DNA of 64,000 bases from Polynucleobacter sp. TSB-Sco08W16 (GTDB lineage Bacteria; Pseudomonadota; Gammaproteobacteria; Burkholderiales; Burkholderiaceae): assembly GCF_018687455.1 (NCBI RefSeq), contig NZ_CP061291.1, forward strand, positions 1,116,001 through 1,180,000, read 5' to 3'. The notes beneath the pieces are model-generated. The model ran no database searches, had not been told where the DNA came from, and was given only the letters and a program-made list of their open reading frames with translations. This document shows positions 17,782-27,571 of the stretch, piece after piece (the first letter of the stretch is position 1; every line of letters begins with the position of its first letter). The position numbers were made by a program, and so were the translations under genes.

Positions 17782-20478
17782 TTAAACCGTCATTGGGTTT
17801 GGTTTAGTGATGTCGATGCCATATTTCTTAATAGCTTCGGCCAATTTTTGACGATCAAGCTGACCTGCATCAACCAATGATCTCAAGGCAGTAATCACGA
17901 CCCAACGGCGATCAACCTCAAAGAAGTCGCGCAGTTTTTCACGAGTATCGGAACGACCAAAGCCGTCAGTACCCAGGACTTCGTAACGACGGCCGATGTG
18001 CTGAATCGCTGGACGAATCTGCTCAGCAAACAAGCGAACATAATCAGTTGCAGCAATAATTGGGCCAGAGGTATCTTTCAAGCACTTCTCAACATGAGAC
18101 AGTGTAGGTGTCGCAGTAGGATTCAAGAGATTAGCGCGGTGCACTGCGTTCCAATCACGCCCTAGCTCTGTAAAGCTTGGGCAACCCCACAAATCAGAAG
18201 CAATGCCCCAATCCTTTTGGAGGATTTCAGCTGCTTCAATCACTTCGCGGAAAATCGTACCTGAGCCCAAGAGTTGAACGCGTAACTTAGCATTGCTGTC
18301 ACCAACTGACTTCAATTTGTACATGCCTTTGATGATGTCTTTCTCGGCACCTTTAGGCATTGCTGGATGAGCGTAGTTCTCATTCATCAAAGTGACGTAG
18401 TAGTACACATCTTCCTGCACTTCAAGCATGCGACGCATACCATCTTGAATGACTACTGCTAATTCAAAGGAAAACGTTGGGTCATAGCTGATGCAGTTTG
18501 GAACAGAACCACTCCAAAGATGGCTGTGACCGTCCTCATGCTGCAAGCCTTCACCGTTCAAAGTAGTTCTACCTGCTGTGCCGCCCAACAAGAAACCACG
18601 GCTACGCATATCACCCGCTGCCCAAGCTAAGTCGCCAATGCGCTGGAAACCAAACATCGAGTAGAAAATATAGAACGGCAGCATAGGCACGCCATGCGTA
18701 GAGTAAGAAGTTGCGGCGGCGATCCAGTCACACATACCGCCCGCTTCATTAATACCCTCTTGCAGAATCTGGCCAGTCTTGTCCTCTTTATAGAACATCA
18801 ATTGATCGTGATCTTCTGGTGTGTAGAGCTGACCTAATTGATTCCAAATACCGAGTTGGCGGAACATGCCTTCCATACCAAAAGTACGGGACTCATCTGG
18901 AACGATTGGCACTACCCGTTTACCCAATACTTTGTCACGGACAATGGTGTTGAGCATGCGCACAAATGCCATCGTGGTAGAAATCTCACGGCCTTCAGAG
19001 GTTGCCTCGAGCAATGGTGCAAATACATCCAATGCTGGAACAGGCAAGCTTTCAGCTTTCATACGACGCTGTGGCAAATAGCCGCCCAAGTCTTGACGAC
19101 GCGCCTTCATGTATTCGAGTTCTGGAGTGCCTTCAGCAAACTTGACTAAAGGCATCTCATCAAGTTGATCATCTTTTACGGGAATCTCAAAGCGATCGCG
19201 GAAACGACGAACGTCGTCGTCATTCATCTTCTTCGCCTGGTGAGCAATATTCATTGCTTCACCAGAACCGCCCATACCATAACCCTTGATAGTGTGGGCC
19301 AAGATCACTGTTGGCTGATCTTTATGATTTACCGCTGCATGAAAGGCTGCATATACTTTATGTGGATCATGACCGCCTCGATTCAACTGCCAAATTTCGT
19401 CATCACTCCAGTCAGAAACCAAAGCTTTGAGTTCGGGCGTGTTGAAAACCGTTTCACGCACATAAGCACCATTCTTGGCTTTCATGGTTTGGTATTGGCC
19501 GTCAACAATCTCGCCAAGACGTTGCATCAAGATGCCCTTCTTATCACGAGCAAACAGAGCATCCCATTGACCGCCCCACACTACCTTAATTACATTCCAA
19601 CCAGCACCACGGAACTCGCTCTCGAGCTCTTGAATAATTTTTCCATTACCGCGCACTGGACCATCTAAGCGTTGCAAATTACAGTTAATGACAAAGATGA
19701 GGTTATCGAGTTTTTCACGGCCAGCCATGCCGATCGCACCCAAGGATTCTGGCTCGTCGGTTTCGCCATCCCCCAAGAAGGCCCAAACCTTGCGACCCTG
19801 CTCTTGAATAAATCCACGGTCTCTTAAATACTTCATGAAGCGAGCTTGATAGATCGCCATGATCGGGCCCAGACCCATTGATACTGTTGGGAACTGCCAG
19901 AAGTCCGGCATTAGCCAAGGATGTGGATAGCTAGAAATACCTTTGCCACCAACCTCTTGACGGAAATTATTCAGCTGATCATCACTTAAGCGACCCAACA
20001 TATAAGCACGTGCATATACGCCCGGCGCTGAGTGGCCTTGAACAAATATCAGGTCACCACCATGCTCTGGCGATGGTGCATGCCAGAAGTGATTAAAGCC
20101 AATGTCATATAAAGTAGCCGCTGATTGGAATGAAGAAATGTGTCCACCAACGTTGGTATCTTTATTCGCACGCAGAACCATCGCCATTGCATTCCAACGA
20201 GTGTAAGAACGAATACGGTGCTCGACGTTTTGATCACCCGGTAAACGCGCTTGGTTTTCTACAGGGATCGTATTGATATAGGGTGTCTCTGCATGGAAGG
20301 GTTGATTTACCCCATTCACTCGTGCATGAGAAATTTGTTGATCGATGAGGTATGCAGCTCTCTCAGGACCTTCGTTGCGAATAACGCCATCTAAGGCTTG
20401 CAACCATTCTTGAGTCTCTCCAGGATCTGCGTCCTGATTATTTTGTTTGCCTAAAAATTGGTCTGGAACTGCGGCCAT
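17782..20478 (-). CDS. aceE: Pyruvate dehydrogenase E1, homodimeric (decarboxylating)
   Basis: An 898-residue TPP-dependent E1 component that decarboxylates pyruvate and acetylates lipoyl E2. Length matches the homodimeric gammaproteobacterial-type enzyme (887). Visible: QGHSAPGVYARAYMLGRL, the TPP motif GDGETDEPESLGAIGMAGREKLDNLIFVINCN, HTIKGYGMGGSGE, and near the end GTDGFGRSDTREKLRDFFEVD. The start ATG follows TTGGAGACAAGAT. It is the first gene of the aceE-aceF-lpdA operon and diverges from a sensor kinase across a 213-base gap. Confidence 0.98.
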   Translation of the reverse strand: MAAVPDQFLGKQNNQDADPGETQEWLQALDGVIRNEGPERAAYLIDQQISHARVNGVNQPFHAETPYINTIPVENQARLPGDQNVEHRIRSYTRWNAMAMVLRANKDTNVGGHISSFQSAATLYDIGFNHFWHAPSPEHGGDLIFVQGHSAPGVYARAYMLGRLSDDQLNNFRQEVGGKGISSYPHPWLMPDFWQFPTVSMGLGPIMAIYQARFMKYLRDRGFIQEQGRKVWAFLGDGETDEPESLGAIGMAGREKLDNLIFVINCNLQRLDGPVRGNGKIIQELESEFRGAGWNVIKVVWGGQWDALFARDKKGILMQRLGEIVDGQYQTMKAKNGAYVRETVFNTPELKALVSDWSDDEIWQLNRGGHDPHKVYAAFHAAVNHKDQPTVILAHTIKGYGMGGSGEAMNIAHQAKKMNDDDVRRFRDRFEIPVKDDQLDEMPLVKFAEGTPELEYMKARRQDLGGYLPQRRMKAESLPVPALDVFAPLLEATSEGREISTTMAFVRMLNTIVRDKVLGKRVVPIVPDESRTFGMEGMFRQLGIWNQLGQLYTPEDHDQLMFYKEDKTGQILQEGINEAGGMCDWIAAATSYSTHGVPMLPFYIFYSMFGFQRIGDLAWAAGDMRSRGFLLGGTAGRTTLNGEGLQHEDGHSHLWSGSVPNCISYDPTFSFELAVVIQDGMRRMLEVQEDVYYYVTLMNENYAHPAMPKGAEKDIIKGMYKLKSVGDSNAKLRVQLLGSGTIFREVIEAAEILQKDWGIASDLWGCPSFTELGRDWNAVHRANLLNPTATPTLSHVEKCLKDTSGPIIAATDYVRLFAEQIRPAIQHIGRRYEVLGTDGFGRSDTREKLRDFFEVDRRWVVITALRSLVDAGQLDRQKLAEAIKKYGIDITKPNPMTV

Positions 20479-20575
20479 ATCTTGTCTCCAATAGATACAT
20501 CAGTTACGTCATCATTAGTGATTCACTTTATAGGCAACATTCTAGGAAGGTATATGGGTGTAAACAAGCAATTTT

Positions 20576-20606
20576 CCACATAATGATAATATTTCTCATA
20601 ATGTGG
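20576..20606. promoter_or_regulatory. Dyad with Fur-box-like core between aceE and the sensor kinase
   Basis: CCACATAATGA (20576-20586) and TCATAATGTGG (20596-20606) form an inverted repeat with one non-complementary pair, separated by 9 bases. The overlapping 19-mer at 20579-20597 matches the classical E. coli Fur consensus at 15 of 19 positions by my count. It sits in the only gap between two divergent units and could control either. Which protein binds is not known. Confidence 0.45.
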
Positions 20607-20660
20607 GATTTTATTGCGTTGCAAATAAAGACTATTGAAATAGCCAAGAAACGCATTTCC

Positions 20661-20686
20661 TAGCCCTAATAAGGCAAAATGGGCTA
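20661..20686 (+). promoter_or_regulatory. Short inverted repeat in the sensor kinase leader
   Basis: TAGCCC (20661-20666) and GGGCTA (20681-20686) can pair around the AAGG at 20671-20674, just upstream of the kinase ATG at 20692. There is no good Shine-Dalgarno sequence nearer the start, so the hairpin could lower translation. The stem is only 6 bp and could be chance. Confidence 0.3.
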
Positions 20687-20691
20687 TTCCT

Positions 20692-23211
20692 ATGAAATCC
20701 ACGGCTTTATACAACTTAATCTTTAGGCCTCTCCAATGGATCCGCAAAATACGGGGATTTAAGCTCGTATACACCCCGCTTCTTGCGATCGTGCTCTTTA
20801 CTTCAGTCATGGGCATCATTTTGGGGACGCTCCACCTACAAGAAAAGAATCAACAAGAAGCAGCTCTATTTAGAGAACTCTCCTTTGCCAAGCAACGAAT
20901 TCAGTTGCGATTTGCGAATAATCTGGAAACGCTGAACGCCATTAATCGCGAAATTTCCGTAAGTGCTGATGATGCAAAGCTTAAACAGCTAGTTCGGGAT
21001 CAAGCAGATGATCTAGTCATCAATAATCATGAAGTGGTCAAGGTGATTTGGCTGAGTGAAAAAAATCAGCGTATCTGGACTATTCCACCGAATAACAAAA
21101 CAGACTGGTTTAGCAAAACACAAAATGATCAGGCTGCCAACGATGTCCTTATCAGCGCAATTGAATTAAGCAGAGTTACTAGTAGAGCGGCATTTAGTCC
21201 ATTCATCACATTAAACCTACCTAGCGAAGAACCGCTGGCTAAAGAGAGAAGGACCGTCTTTTGGCAAGTCGTCCCCAATATTGCAGGCGGTGAAGTCATT
21301 GGCTTTTTAGCGGTTCTCTACACCGCCCAGGGTGTACTCGACGTGATCCCTGGGGAGTTAAAGGCTCACTATCGCTTTACCTTATTAACCGATAACGACC
21401 GAGTTCTTGGAATCTCCTCTGACCGAGATATCCCCAAACGCGCCTTTAGCAATCAAACCAGTTTAGATATTGGCGTACTAAGTCCAAATATGACTTTACG
21501 CATTGACACCTACCCGCCTCCAACTAATCTGACTTTCCGTATGTTGATTGGCGTTGTGTTGGGATTATCCGCATTTGTGATTTGGAGCTTGTGGTCAGTT
21601 CTTAAGCAAATGCAAGTGCGACAAGAGGCAGAAGCCAATTTACGTACTGAAACAAACTTTCGTAATGCCATGGAAGATTCCACCCCGGTGGGTATTCGTG
21701 CGCACGATATGGATAAGCGCATCACCTATGTGAATCGCGCATTTTGTGAAATGAGTGGCTGGAGCGCTCAAGAGCTAGTAGGATTAAAACCACCCTTCCC
21801 TTTTTGGCCAGATGGACGACGGGATGAATTGCTAGAAAAAATGAATCGCGCTCTTCAGTTAAGTGTCAGCGCCAATGCGAACAAAGGAATTGAAGGTGCC
21901 ATTCTCAGAAGGGATGGCTCATTAATTCAGACGCGAACGTTCATTGCCCCTCTCATTGATGAAAAGGGCAAACAAACTGGCTGGGTCACCTCATTAATCG
22001 ACATCTCTGAACCTAAGAAGATCCGCGAAGAATTAGCTGCCGCGCAAGAGCGCTTCACGACCGTGCTTGAAGGTCTTGATGCAGCCGTTTCTGTAGTTTC
22101 GCTAGAGACAGATGAACTGTTATTTGCAAATCGTTTCTATCGCGAGAATTTTGGCAATGACTCTAAGGGGCACTTTCAACTTGCCCACCAAGAAAACAAT
22201 ATCAAAACTTTGCACAATATTGCAGAGGATCTCCAGGATTCCCCTCCCGGAATACCGGCATCATTTCTGTATCAAGAGTCGGAATCTGAAGAGGTGCAAT
22301 TAAGTGATGGTAGCAACAAATGGTATGAGGTGCGACGCCGCTTTATTCCTTGGGTTGACGGTCATCTTGCACAGCTATTAATTGCTACTGATATCACCAT
22401 CCGCAAAGAAGCCGACGATATTGCTCGACAACAAGAAGAGCGCATGCAATTTACTAGCCGTCTAACCACCATGGGTGAAATGGCCTCCTCCTTAGCGCAT
22501 GAACTAAATCAACCCCTCTCAGCAATTTCAAACTATTGCATGGGTGTTGCTAAACGCCTAGAAGGAAACATCGATCCAGCACTCACTAAAGATATTTTGC
22601 CGGCACTCGAGAAAGCATCCGCCCAAGCTCATCGTGCAGGAACCATCATTCAACGCATTCGTGGTTTTGTAAAGCGCAGCGAGCCTCAGCGCAAATTGAC
22701 TGCCATTAGCGACATCATCAATGATGCCGTTGGCTTGGTTGAAATTGAAGCGCACCGTCATCGCCTCACTATTGCGTCTGAGTTGGCAGAAAATCTTCCT
22801 GAAGTGGATATTGATCCCGTATTAATTCTGCAGGTTTTGGTTAATCTACTGAAAAATGGCTTGGACAGCACGAGAGAGGCCTACCCCCTCTCCTCTCGCT
22901 GGTCGGCTCCTCCCGTCAAAATTAGCGCTGATCTAGACACCAGCATATTTCCAGCCATGCTCCGAATCCAAGTCCGCGATGGAGGGGCTGGGATTGCAGA
23001 ATCGGTCTCACAGCGCATGTTTGAGCCCTTTTTCAGCACCAAATCCGATGGAATGGGTATGGGGCTCAATATTTGCCGCTCTATTATTGAATCCCATCAT
23101 GGTCGACTTTGGGCCACCAACACCATGGATGCGGAACACACTAAGCTGGCTGGCTGCACCTTTACAATACTGTTACCCCTGGAATCTCCTGAAACCACGG
23201 GTAATGTTTAA
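20692..23211 (+). CDS. PAS-domain sensor histidine kinase
   Basis: An 839-residue membrane kinase. A transmembrane helix near residues 25-47 and another near 281-303 bracket a periplasmic sensor domain of about 230 residues. In the cytoplasm there are two PAS-like domains (about 320-445 and 450-570), a HisKA domain with LAHELNQPLSAISNY (phospho-His near 603), and a HATPase domain (NLLKNGLDS, DGGAGI, TKSDGMGMGLNICRSII). The HELNQPL box and FixJ-type partner place it with FixL/DctB/TtrS-like kinases. The signal is unknown. It starts the two-gene unit and diverges from aceE, so a link with pyruvate metabolism is possible but only inferred. Confidence 0.92.
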   Translation: MKSTALYNLIFRPLQWIRKIRGFKLVYTPLLAIVLFTSVMGIILGTLHLQEKNQQEAALFRELSFAKQRIQLRFANNLETLNAINREISVSADDAKLKQLVRDQADDLVINNHEVVKVIWLSEKNQRIWTIPPNNKTDWFSKTQNDQAANDVLISAIELSRVTSRAAFSPFITLNLPSEEPLAKERRTVFWQVVPNIAGGEVIGFLAVLYTAQGVLDVIPGELKAHYRFTLLTDNDRVLGISSDRDIPKRAFSNQTSLDIGVLSPNMTLRIDTYPPPTNLTFRMLIGVVLGLSAFVIWSLWSVLKQMQVRQEAEANLRTETNFRNAMEDSTPVGIRAHDMDKRITYVNRAFCEMSGWSAQELVGLKPPFPFWPDGRRDELLEKMNRALQLSVSANANKGIEGAILRRDGSLIQTRTFIAPLIDEKGKQTGWVTSLIDISEPKKIREELAAAQERFTTVLEGLDAAVSVVSLETDELLFANRFYRENFGNDSKGHFQLAHQENNIKTLHNIAEDLQDSPPGIPASFLYQESESEEVQLSDGSNKWYEVRRRFIPWVDGHLAQLLIATDITIRKEADDIARQQEERMQFTSRLTTMGEMASSLAHELNQPLSAISNYCMGVAKRLEGNIDPALTKDILPALEKASAQAHRAGTIIQRIRGFVKRSEPQRKLTAISDIINDAVGLVEIEAHRHRLTIASELAENLPEVDIDPVLILQVLVNLLKNGLDSTREAYPLSSRWSAPPVKISADLDTSIFPAMLRIQVRDGGAGIAESVSQRMFEPFFSTKSDGMGMGLNICRSIIESHHGRLWATNTMDAEHTKLAGCTFTILLPLESPETTGNV

Positions 23212-23247
23212 TGGCCTTACCAATCGAATTATCTTGCGAGACCCAAA

Positions 23248-23895
23248 ATGAACTTAAGCACTAGCAGCAAACCAAATCAGGCCGAAGTTGTCTACGTCGT
23301 CGATGATGATGAAGCAGTGCGCGACTCCCTCACCTGGCTTCTCGAAAGCAATGGTTATGTAGTCCGCTGCCATGCAAGTGCTGAACGTTTCTTGCAGTCC
23401 CTGCAAAGTACGGATAAATCCACGATCTCTTGTGCCATTCTGGATGTGCGCATGCCCGGCATGTCTGGCCTTGAATTACAAGAGCGTTTGATTAGCGAAA
23501 ATTTACCAATGCCAGTAGCTTTCATTACTGGTCATGGCGATGTCTCTATGGCAGTTTCCACTATGAAACGTGGTGCAGTAGATTTCATTGAAAAGCCATT
23601 TAAAGAAAATGACCTCTGTGGTTTAGTCGATCGCATGCTTGCTAAAGCACGAGTCGATTACTCTCAAGCAAGTCAGCGCAAGATTACCCAAAGCTTACTT
23701 AGCAAGCTTACTGGTCGTGAGCGACAAGTATTGGAGCGCATTGTTGCCGGTCGCCTAAATAAACAAATTGCGGATGATCTTGGTATCTCCATCAAGACTG
23801 TTGAAGCGCACCGCGCCAACATCATGGAAAAGCTGAACGTCAATACCGTAGCAGACTTGTTGCGCCTTGCCCTGTCTGATCCACAACCAAATTAA
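23248..23895 (+). CDS. Two-component response regulator, FixJ/LuxR type
   Basis: A 215-residue regulator: receiver domain (YVVDDDEAVRDSL, phospho-acceptor Asp in AILDVRMPGMSG near residue 66, conserved Lys in FIEKPFKE) joined to a LuxR-type helix-turn-helix (LTGRERQVLERIVAGRLNKQIADDLGISIKTVEAHRANIMEKLNV). It lies 36 bases after the kinase and is its obvious partner. Related pairs control respiration, tetrathionate use, dicarboxylate uptake or nitrogen fixation; the regulon here is not apparent from the window. Confidence 0.94.
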   Translation: MNLSTSSKPNQAEVVYVVDDDEAVRDSLTWLLESNGYVVRCHASAERFLQSLQSTDKSTISCAILDVRMPGMSGLELQERLISENLPMPVAFITGHGDVSMAVSTMKRGAVDFIEKPFKENDLCGLVDRMLAKARVDYSQASQRKITQSLLSKLTGRERQVLERIVAGRLNKQIADDLGISIKTVEAHRANIMEKLNVNTVADLLRLALSDPQPN

Positions 23896-23919
23896 TCTTT
23901 GTCTCAATCATCAACTGCA

Positions 23920-24774
23920 ATGCCTGCTCAATTACTCGACGGAAACGCCCTCTCTAAGAAACTACGCGCAGAAATCGCTGCACGTGGCGCCATTGTTACA
24001 GCTAAAGGAGTTCGCCCAGGTCTAGCAGTAATCGTTGTTGGCGAAAATCCCGCTAGCCAAGTGTACGTTCGCAATAAAGTCAAAGCTTGCGAAGAGGTAG
24101 GCTTTCATTCTGTTCTTGAGCGCTACCCTGCTGAATTAGGTGAAGAAGAATTACTTGCTCGTATCGCCACCTTAAATGCTGATCCTTCGATTCATGGCAT
24201 CTTGGTGCAATTACCGCTACCTGAACACATTGCAGCCGAGCGCGTACTCGAAGCGATTGTCCCAGAAAAAGATGTCGATGGTTTTCATGTTGCCAATGCT
24301 GGCGCTTTAATGGTCGGCCAACCAGAATTCAAGCCCTGCACCCCTTACGGATGCATGAAGATTCTCGAAAGCATTGATTACCCAATCCGTGGTGCTCGCG
24401 CGGTGATTGTTGGCGCCTCTAATATTGTGGGTAAGCCTATGGCGATGTTGCTCCTGCAAGCTGGCGCAACAGTGACGATTTGCAACAGTAAGACCCGTGA
24501 TTTAGCTCACCACACCAAAGACGCAGACATCCTGGTAGTTGCCACTGGCAAACCAAAGATGATCTCCGGCGATATGGTCAAAAATGGTGCTGTAGTCATT
24601 GATGTGGGCATTAACCGCCTGCCCGACGGCAAGCTTTGTGGCGATGTGGATTTTGATGCTGCCAAGTATGTAGCTGGCTGGATTACCCCTGTTCCTGGTG
24701 GTGTCGGCCCCATGACAATTACCATGCTCTTAATGAATACTTTAGAGGCTGCAGAAAAAGCAGCCAAGCTATAG
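23920..24774 (+). CDS. folD: Bifunctional methylene-THF dehydrogenase / methenyl-THF cyclohydrolase
   Basis: A 284-residue FolD that interconverts methylene-, methenyl- and 10-formyl-tetrahydrofolate using NADP. Motifs: ASQVYVRNKVKACEEVGF (catalytic Lys in the YVxxK pattern), HGILVQLPLP, PEKDVDGFH, PCTPYGCMKIL, GASNIVGKPMAMLLL and TPVPGGVGPMTITMLL. A TTG 21 bases upstream (23899) is in frame and would add MSQSSTA; the ATG at 23920 giving MPAQLLDG fits the family N-terminus better. It follows the response regulator with almost no gap. Confidence 0.96.
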   Translation: MPAQLLDGNALSKKLRAEIAARGAIVTAKGVRPGLAVIVVGENPASQVYVRNKVKACEEVGFHSVLERYPAELGEEELLARIATLNADPSIHGILVQLPLPEHIAAERVLEAIVPEKDVDGFHVANAGALMVGQPEFKPCTPYGCMKILESIDYPIRGARAVIVGASNIVGKPMAMLLLQAGATVTICNSKTRDLAHHTKDADILVVATGKPKMISGDMVKNGAVVIDVGINRLPDGKLCGDVDFDAAKYVAGWITPVPGGVGPMTITMLLMNTLEAAEKAAKL

Positions 24775-24792
24775 ATCCATTAAGCTAGAGGG

Positions 24793-26919
24793 ATGACTAC
24801 ATCCCTCCAAAATACCCTACCCCCCGATTTACAAAATAATCCCCTACTGACATTTGGTCGTGGGATTGCCGCTTACTCTGAAGTCAAGCCCGAACACATC
24901 ACACCAGCAATTGAGTATTTGCTCAAACATGCCCAGGATGCGGTTGATCTTGCGACTGACTCAAAGACGCCGGCGACCTGGGATCAGTTGGCCGAGCCTT
25001 TGGAGGATGCAACAGAAGCCTTAGGTAGATCATGGGGCGTTATCTCTCATTTGAATAGCGTTGCCGATACCCCAGAATTGAGAAGCGCTTATGGGGCGAT
25101 GCTTCCTGAGGTCACCGCATTCTTTTCTAGTCTTGGACAAAACTTAGCCCTTTATCAAAAGTTCAAAGAGCTAAGTAAGAGTTCTGAGTTTGCAAAGCTC
25201 AATCGTGCGCAGAAAAAGGTGATTGAAAACTCTTTGCGAGATTTTCGTCTTGGTGGCGCAGAACTGAGTGATGCTGATAAACCACGCTTCTCACAGATTC
25301 AGGATGAACAGGCCACCTTGGGTAAAGCGTTTTCTGATCATGTATTGGATGCAACAGATGGCTTTGTACACCTCATTACAAACGAAGCAGATCTCATTGG
25401 TCTTCCGGAGGATGTCAAAGCGGCGGCTGCCGACACCGCGCAGCAAAAGAATCTGCAAGGCTGGGCTTTTACCCTGCATTTCCCGTCTTACTACCCAGTG
25501 ATGCAGTACTCAGAGAATCGTGCCCTGCGTCGCTTGATGTATGAGGCCTATGTGACACGCTCTTCAGAGCTTGCTCCCACATATGCCAAAGGTAAGCTCG
25601 ATTGGGATAACACCCAGAACATGCTTGATCAACTGCGTTTGCGTGATGAAGAAGCACGCATGCTTGGCTTTGCTAATTTTGCAGCCTTAAGCCTAGCGCC
25701 CAAGATGGCAAATACCGTAGATGAGGTAGATCTCTTCCTCACCAACTTTGCTAGCAAGTCAAAACCATTTGCTCAAAGAGATTGGGATGAGCTTTGCGCA
25801 TTCGCCAAGACTGAATTAGGTTTAAGTGATGGAGTACAGCCTTGGGATGCCGCATTTGCAGCAGAGCGCTTAAAGCAAGCGCGTTATTCATTCTCCGAAA
25901 ATGAACTCAAACAATACTTCCCGCTTCCAAAAGTATTGGATGGTTTATTTGGTGTTATTCAGACTTTGTTTGGCGTCAAGATTGAAGCTGCTGACTTACC
26001 AACCTGGCATACAGATGTGCAATCCTTTGCCGTAAAAGATCAGTCAGGAAAAATACGGGCTTATTTCTACCTAGACCCCTATGCCCGCCCTGGCAAGCGT
26101 GGTGGAGCCTGGATGGATGATGCTCGTGGTCGCAGAGTATTACCTAATGGGGAAATTCAGATACCGGTCGCCTATTTAGTATGTAACTTTGCACCGCCCG
26201 TTAAAGTTGATGGTGTTTTGCGCCAACCGACCATCACTCATGATGATGTCATCACCCTCTTCCATGAAAGTGGTCATGGTCTGCATCACCTCCTGACGCA
26301 AGTAAGCGCTTTGGGAGTGTCTGGCATCAATGGAGTCGAGTGGGATGCGGTGGAATTACCAAGTCAATTTATGGAAAACTTCTGCTGGGAATGGGAAGTG
26401 CTTGAGAAAATGACTGCCCATGTAGAAACCGGTAAGCCATTACCTCGTGAACTGTTTGAGAAAATTCTTGCTGCTAAGAATTTCCAGAATGGCTTAATGA
26501 CTTTGCGTCAAGTTGTGATGTCGTTAACCGATTGGAGATTACATTCGAGTTTTGATGTCAAAAGCGCTAAGGGACAAGCAGTTCTTGATCTCTCCAGAAA
26601 GATGGCTGATGACTTTAATGTTATTCCGCAACCCGAGATCTCACGCTGGATCAATACGTTTAGTCATATCTTTGCTGGTGGCTACGCAGCAGGCTATTAC
26701 AGCTATAAGTGGGCTGAGGTTTTATCGGCTGATGCTTACTCGGCCTTTGAAGAGGCTGCCAAACTGACCGGCTCAGTACTTGATCCACAAACAGGAACGC
26801 GTTACAGAGAAGAAATTCTGGAGGTTGGTGGAAGCCGCCCTGCTGCTGAATCCTTTAAGGCATTCCGCGGTAGGGAGCCCAGTATTGATGCGTTACTGAG
26901 ACATGGTGGATTGGCTTAA
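24793..26919 (+). CDS. prlC: Oligopeptidase A (M3 zinc metallopeptidase)
   Basis: A 708-residue cytosolic thimet-family peptidase that degrades short peptides and cleaved signal peptides. The zinc site is FHESGHGLHHLL (HExxH), with the third ligand Glu in the following helix (GVEWDAVELPSQFMENFCWE). The C-terminal signature FNTFSHIFAGGYAAGYYSYKWAEVLSADA(Y)SAFEE-like region (INTFSHIFAGGYAAGYYSYK) is complete. Length is near E. coli PrlC (680). Convergent with the downstream GST gene, 18 bases between stops. Confidence 0.95.
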   Translation: MTTSLQNTLPPDLQNNPLLTFGRGIAAYSEVKPEHITPAIEYLLKHAQDAVDLATDSKTPATWDQLAEPLEDATEALGRSWGVISHLNSVADTPELRSAYGAMLPEVTAFFSSLGQNLALYQKFKELSKSSEFAKLNRAQKKVIENSLRDFRLGGAELSDADKPRFSQIQDEQATLGKAFSDHVLDATDGFVHLITNEADLIGLPEDVKAAAADTAQQKNLQGWAFTLHFPSYYPVMQYSENRALRRLMYEAYVTRSSELAPTYAKGKLDWDNTQNMLDQLRLRDEEARMLGFANFAALSLAPKMANTVDEVDLFLTNFASKSKPFAQRDWDELCAFAKTELGLSDGVQPWDAAFAAERLKQARYSFSENELKQYFPLPKVLDGLFGVIQTLFGVKIEAADLPTWHTDVQSFAVKDQSGKIRAYFYLDPYARPGKRGGAWMDDARGRRVLPNGEIQIPVAYLVCNFAPPVKVDGVLRQPTITHDDVITLFHESGHGLHHLLTQVSALGVSGINGVEWDAVELPSQFMENFCWEWEVLEKMTAHVETGKPLPRELFEKILAAKNFQNGLMTLRQVVMSLTDWRLHSSFDVKSAKGQAVLDLSRKMADDFNVIPQPEISRWINTFSHIFAGGYAAGYYSYKWAEVLSADAYSAFEEAAKLTGSVLDPQTGTRYREEILEVGGSRPAAESFKAFRGREPSIDALLRHGGLA

Positions 26920-26937
26920 TCAGAAAATACATCTCGC

Positions 26938-27546
26938 TTACTCCACCCAAGTGGGATGTTTTTCCATCACTGAGTTGAATAACTCAGACTTGAGGTGATG
27001 CTCTAGCCATTTTTTAGTTTTTGGAAATGGCAAACTATCAAATCCCTGTGGGTTTACCATCGAGAACTGCCTGATGAACGGAAAGATAGCGACATCCACC
27101 CATGTCATTTGCTTGCTCAACAGGTATTGATTTGAATTGAGTGCCTCTTCAAGAGGTCTAAGCATTAATGCAGTTGCACTACCTAGTATGACTGCAGGTT
27201 TTAACTCGGGATGTCGATTAGGGTACTTGTATTGGTCCAAGAGTTTTTTAAATGGGCCGTCATTCTTATCAATCCATTCTTTTGCCAAGCCCACATCAAC
27301 ACTCTTCCAGCCATCTGGATCAAACTTTTCTAGAGCCCAATGCATGATATCTAGGCTTTGATCAATAATCTTTTCGTTTGTGCACAGAACAGGAACAGTG
27401 CCCTTAGGTGAGACTTCGAGCATCGATTTTGGCTTATCTCTTAGGGCAATCTCGCGGTGCTCATACTCAATGCCAGCATATTTCAATGCCATGCGAGCCC
27501 TCATGGCATAAGGGCATCTTCTGTAGGAGTACAAAATGGGCATCAT
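26938..27546 (-). CDS. Glutathione S-transferase-like protein
   Basis: A 202-residue protein with a thioredoxin-like N-terminus (MPILYSYRRCPYAMRARMALKYAGI; the R-C-P-Y-A-M segment is where a glutaredoxin-type cysteine would sit), SPKGTVPVLCTNEKIIDQSLDIM (cis-Pro and glutathione gamma-glutamyl site) and a helical C-terminal domain. The frame extends to a TTG at 27594 inside xth, but the double ATG at 27546/27543 gives the normal GST start. It resembles omega/YibF-like GSTs with a catalytic cysteine. It is the last gene of the glnA-ntrBC-xth run. Function unknown beyond likely thiol chemistry. Confidence 0.82.
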   Translation of the reverse strand: MMPILYSYRRCPYAMRARMALKYAGIEYEHREIALRDKPKSMLEVSPKGTVPVLCTNEKIIDQSLDIMHWALEKFDPDGWKSVDVGLAKEWIDKNDGPFKKLLDQYKYPNRHPELKPAVILGSATALMLRPLEEALNSNQYLLSKQMTWVDVAIFPFIRQFSMVNPQGFDSLPFPKTKKWLEHHLKSELFNSVMEKHPTWVE

Positions 27547-27571
27547 AGATGCGCTGTTGGATATAGTTAGC

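Noticed and set aside
19165..19668. Plus-strand open frame of 167 codons opposite aceE
   Set aside because: It is antisense to conserved PDH E1 sequence; composition is that of a shadow frame.
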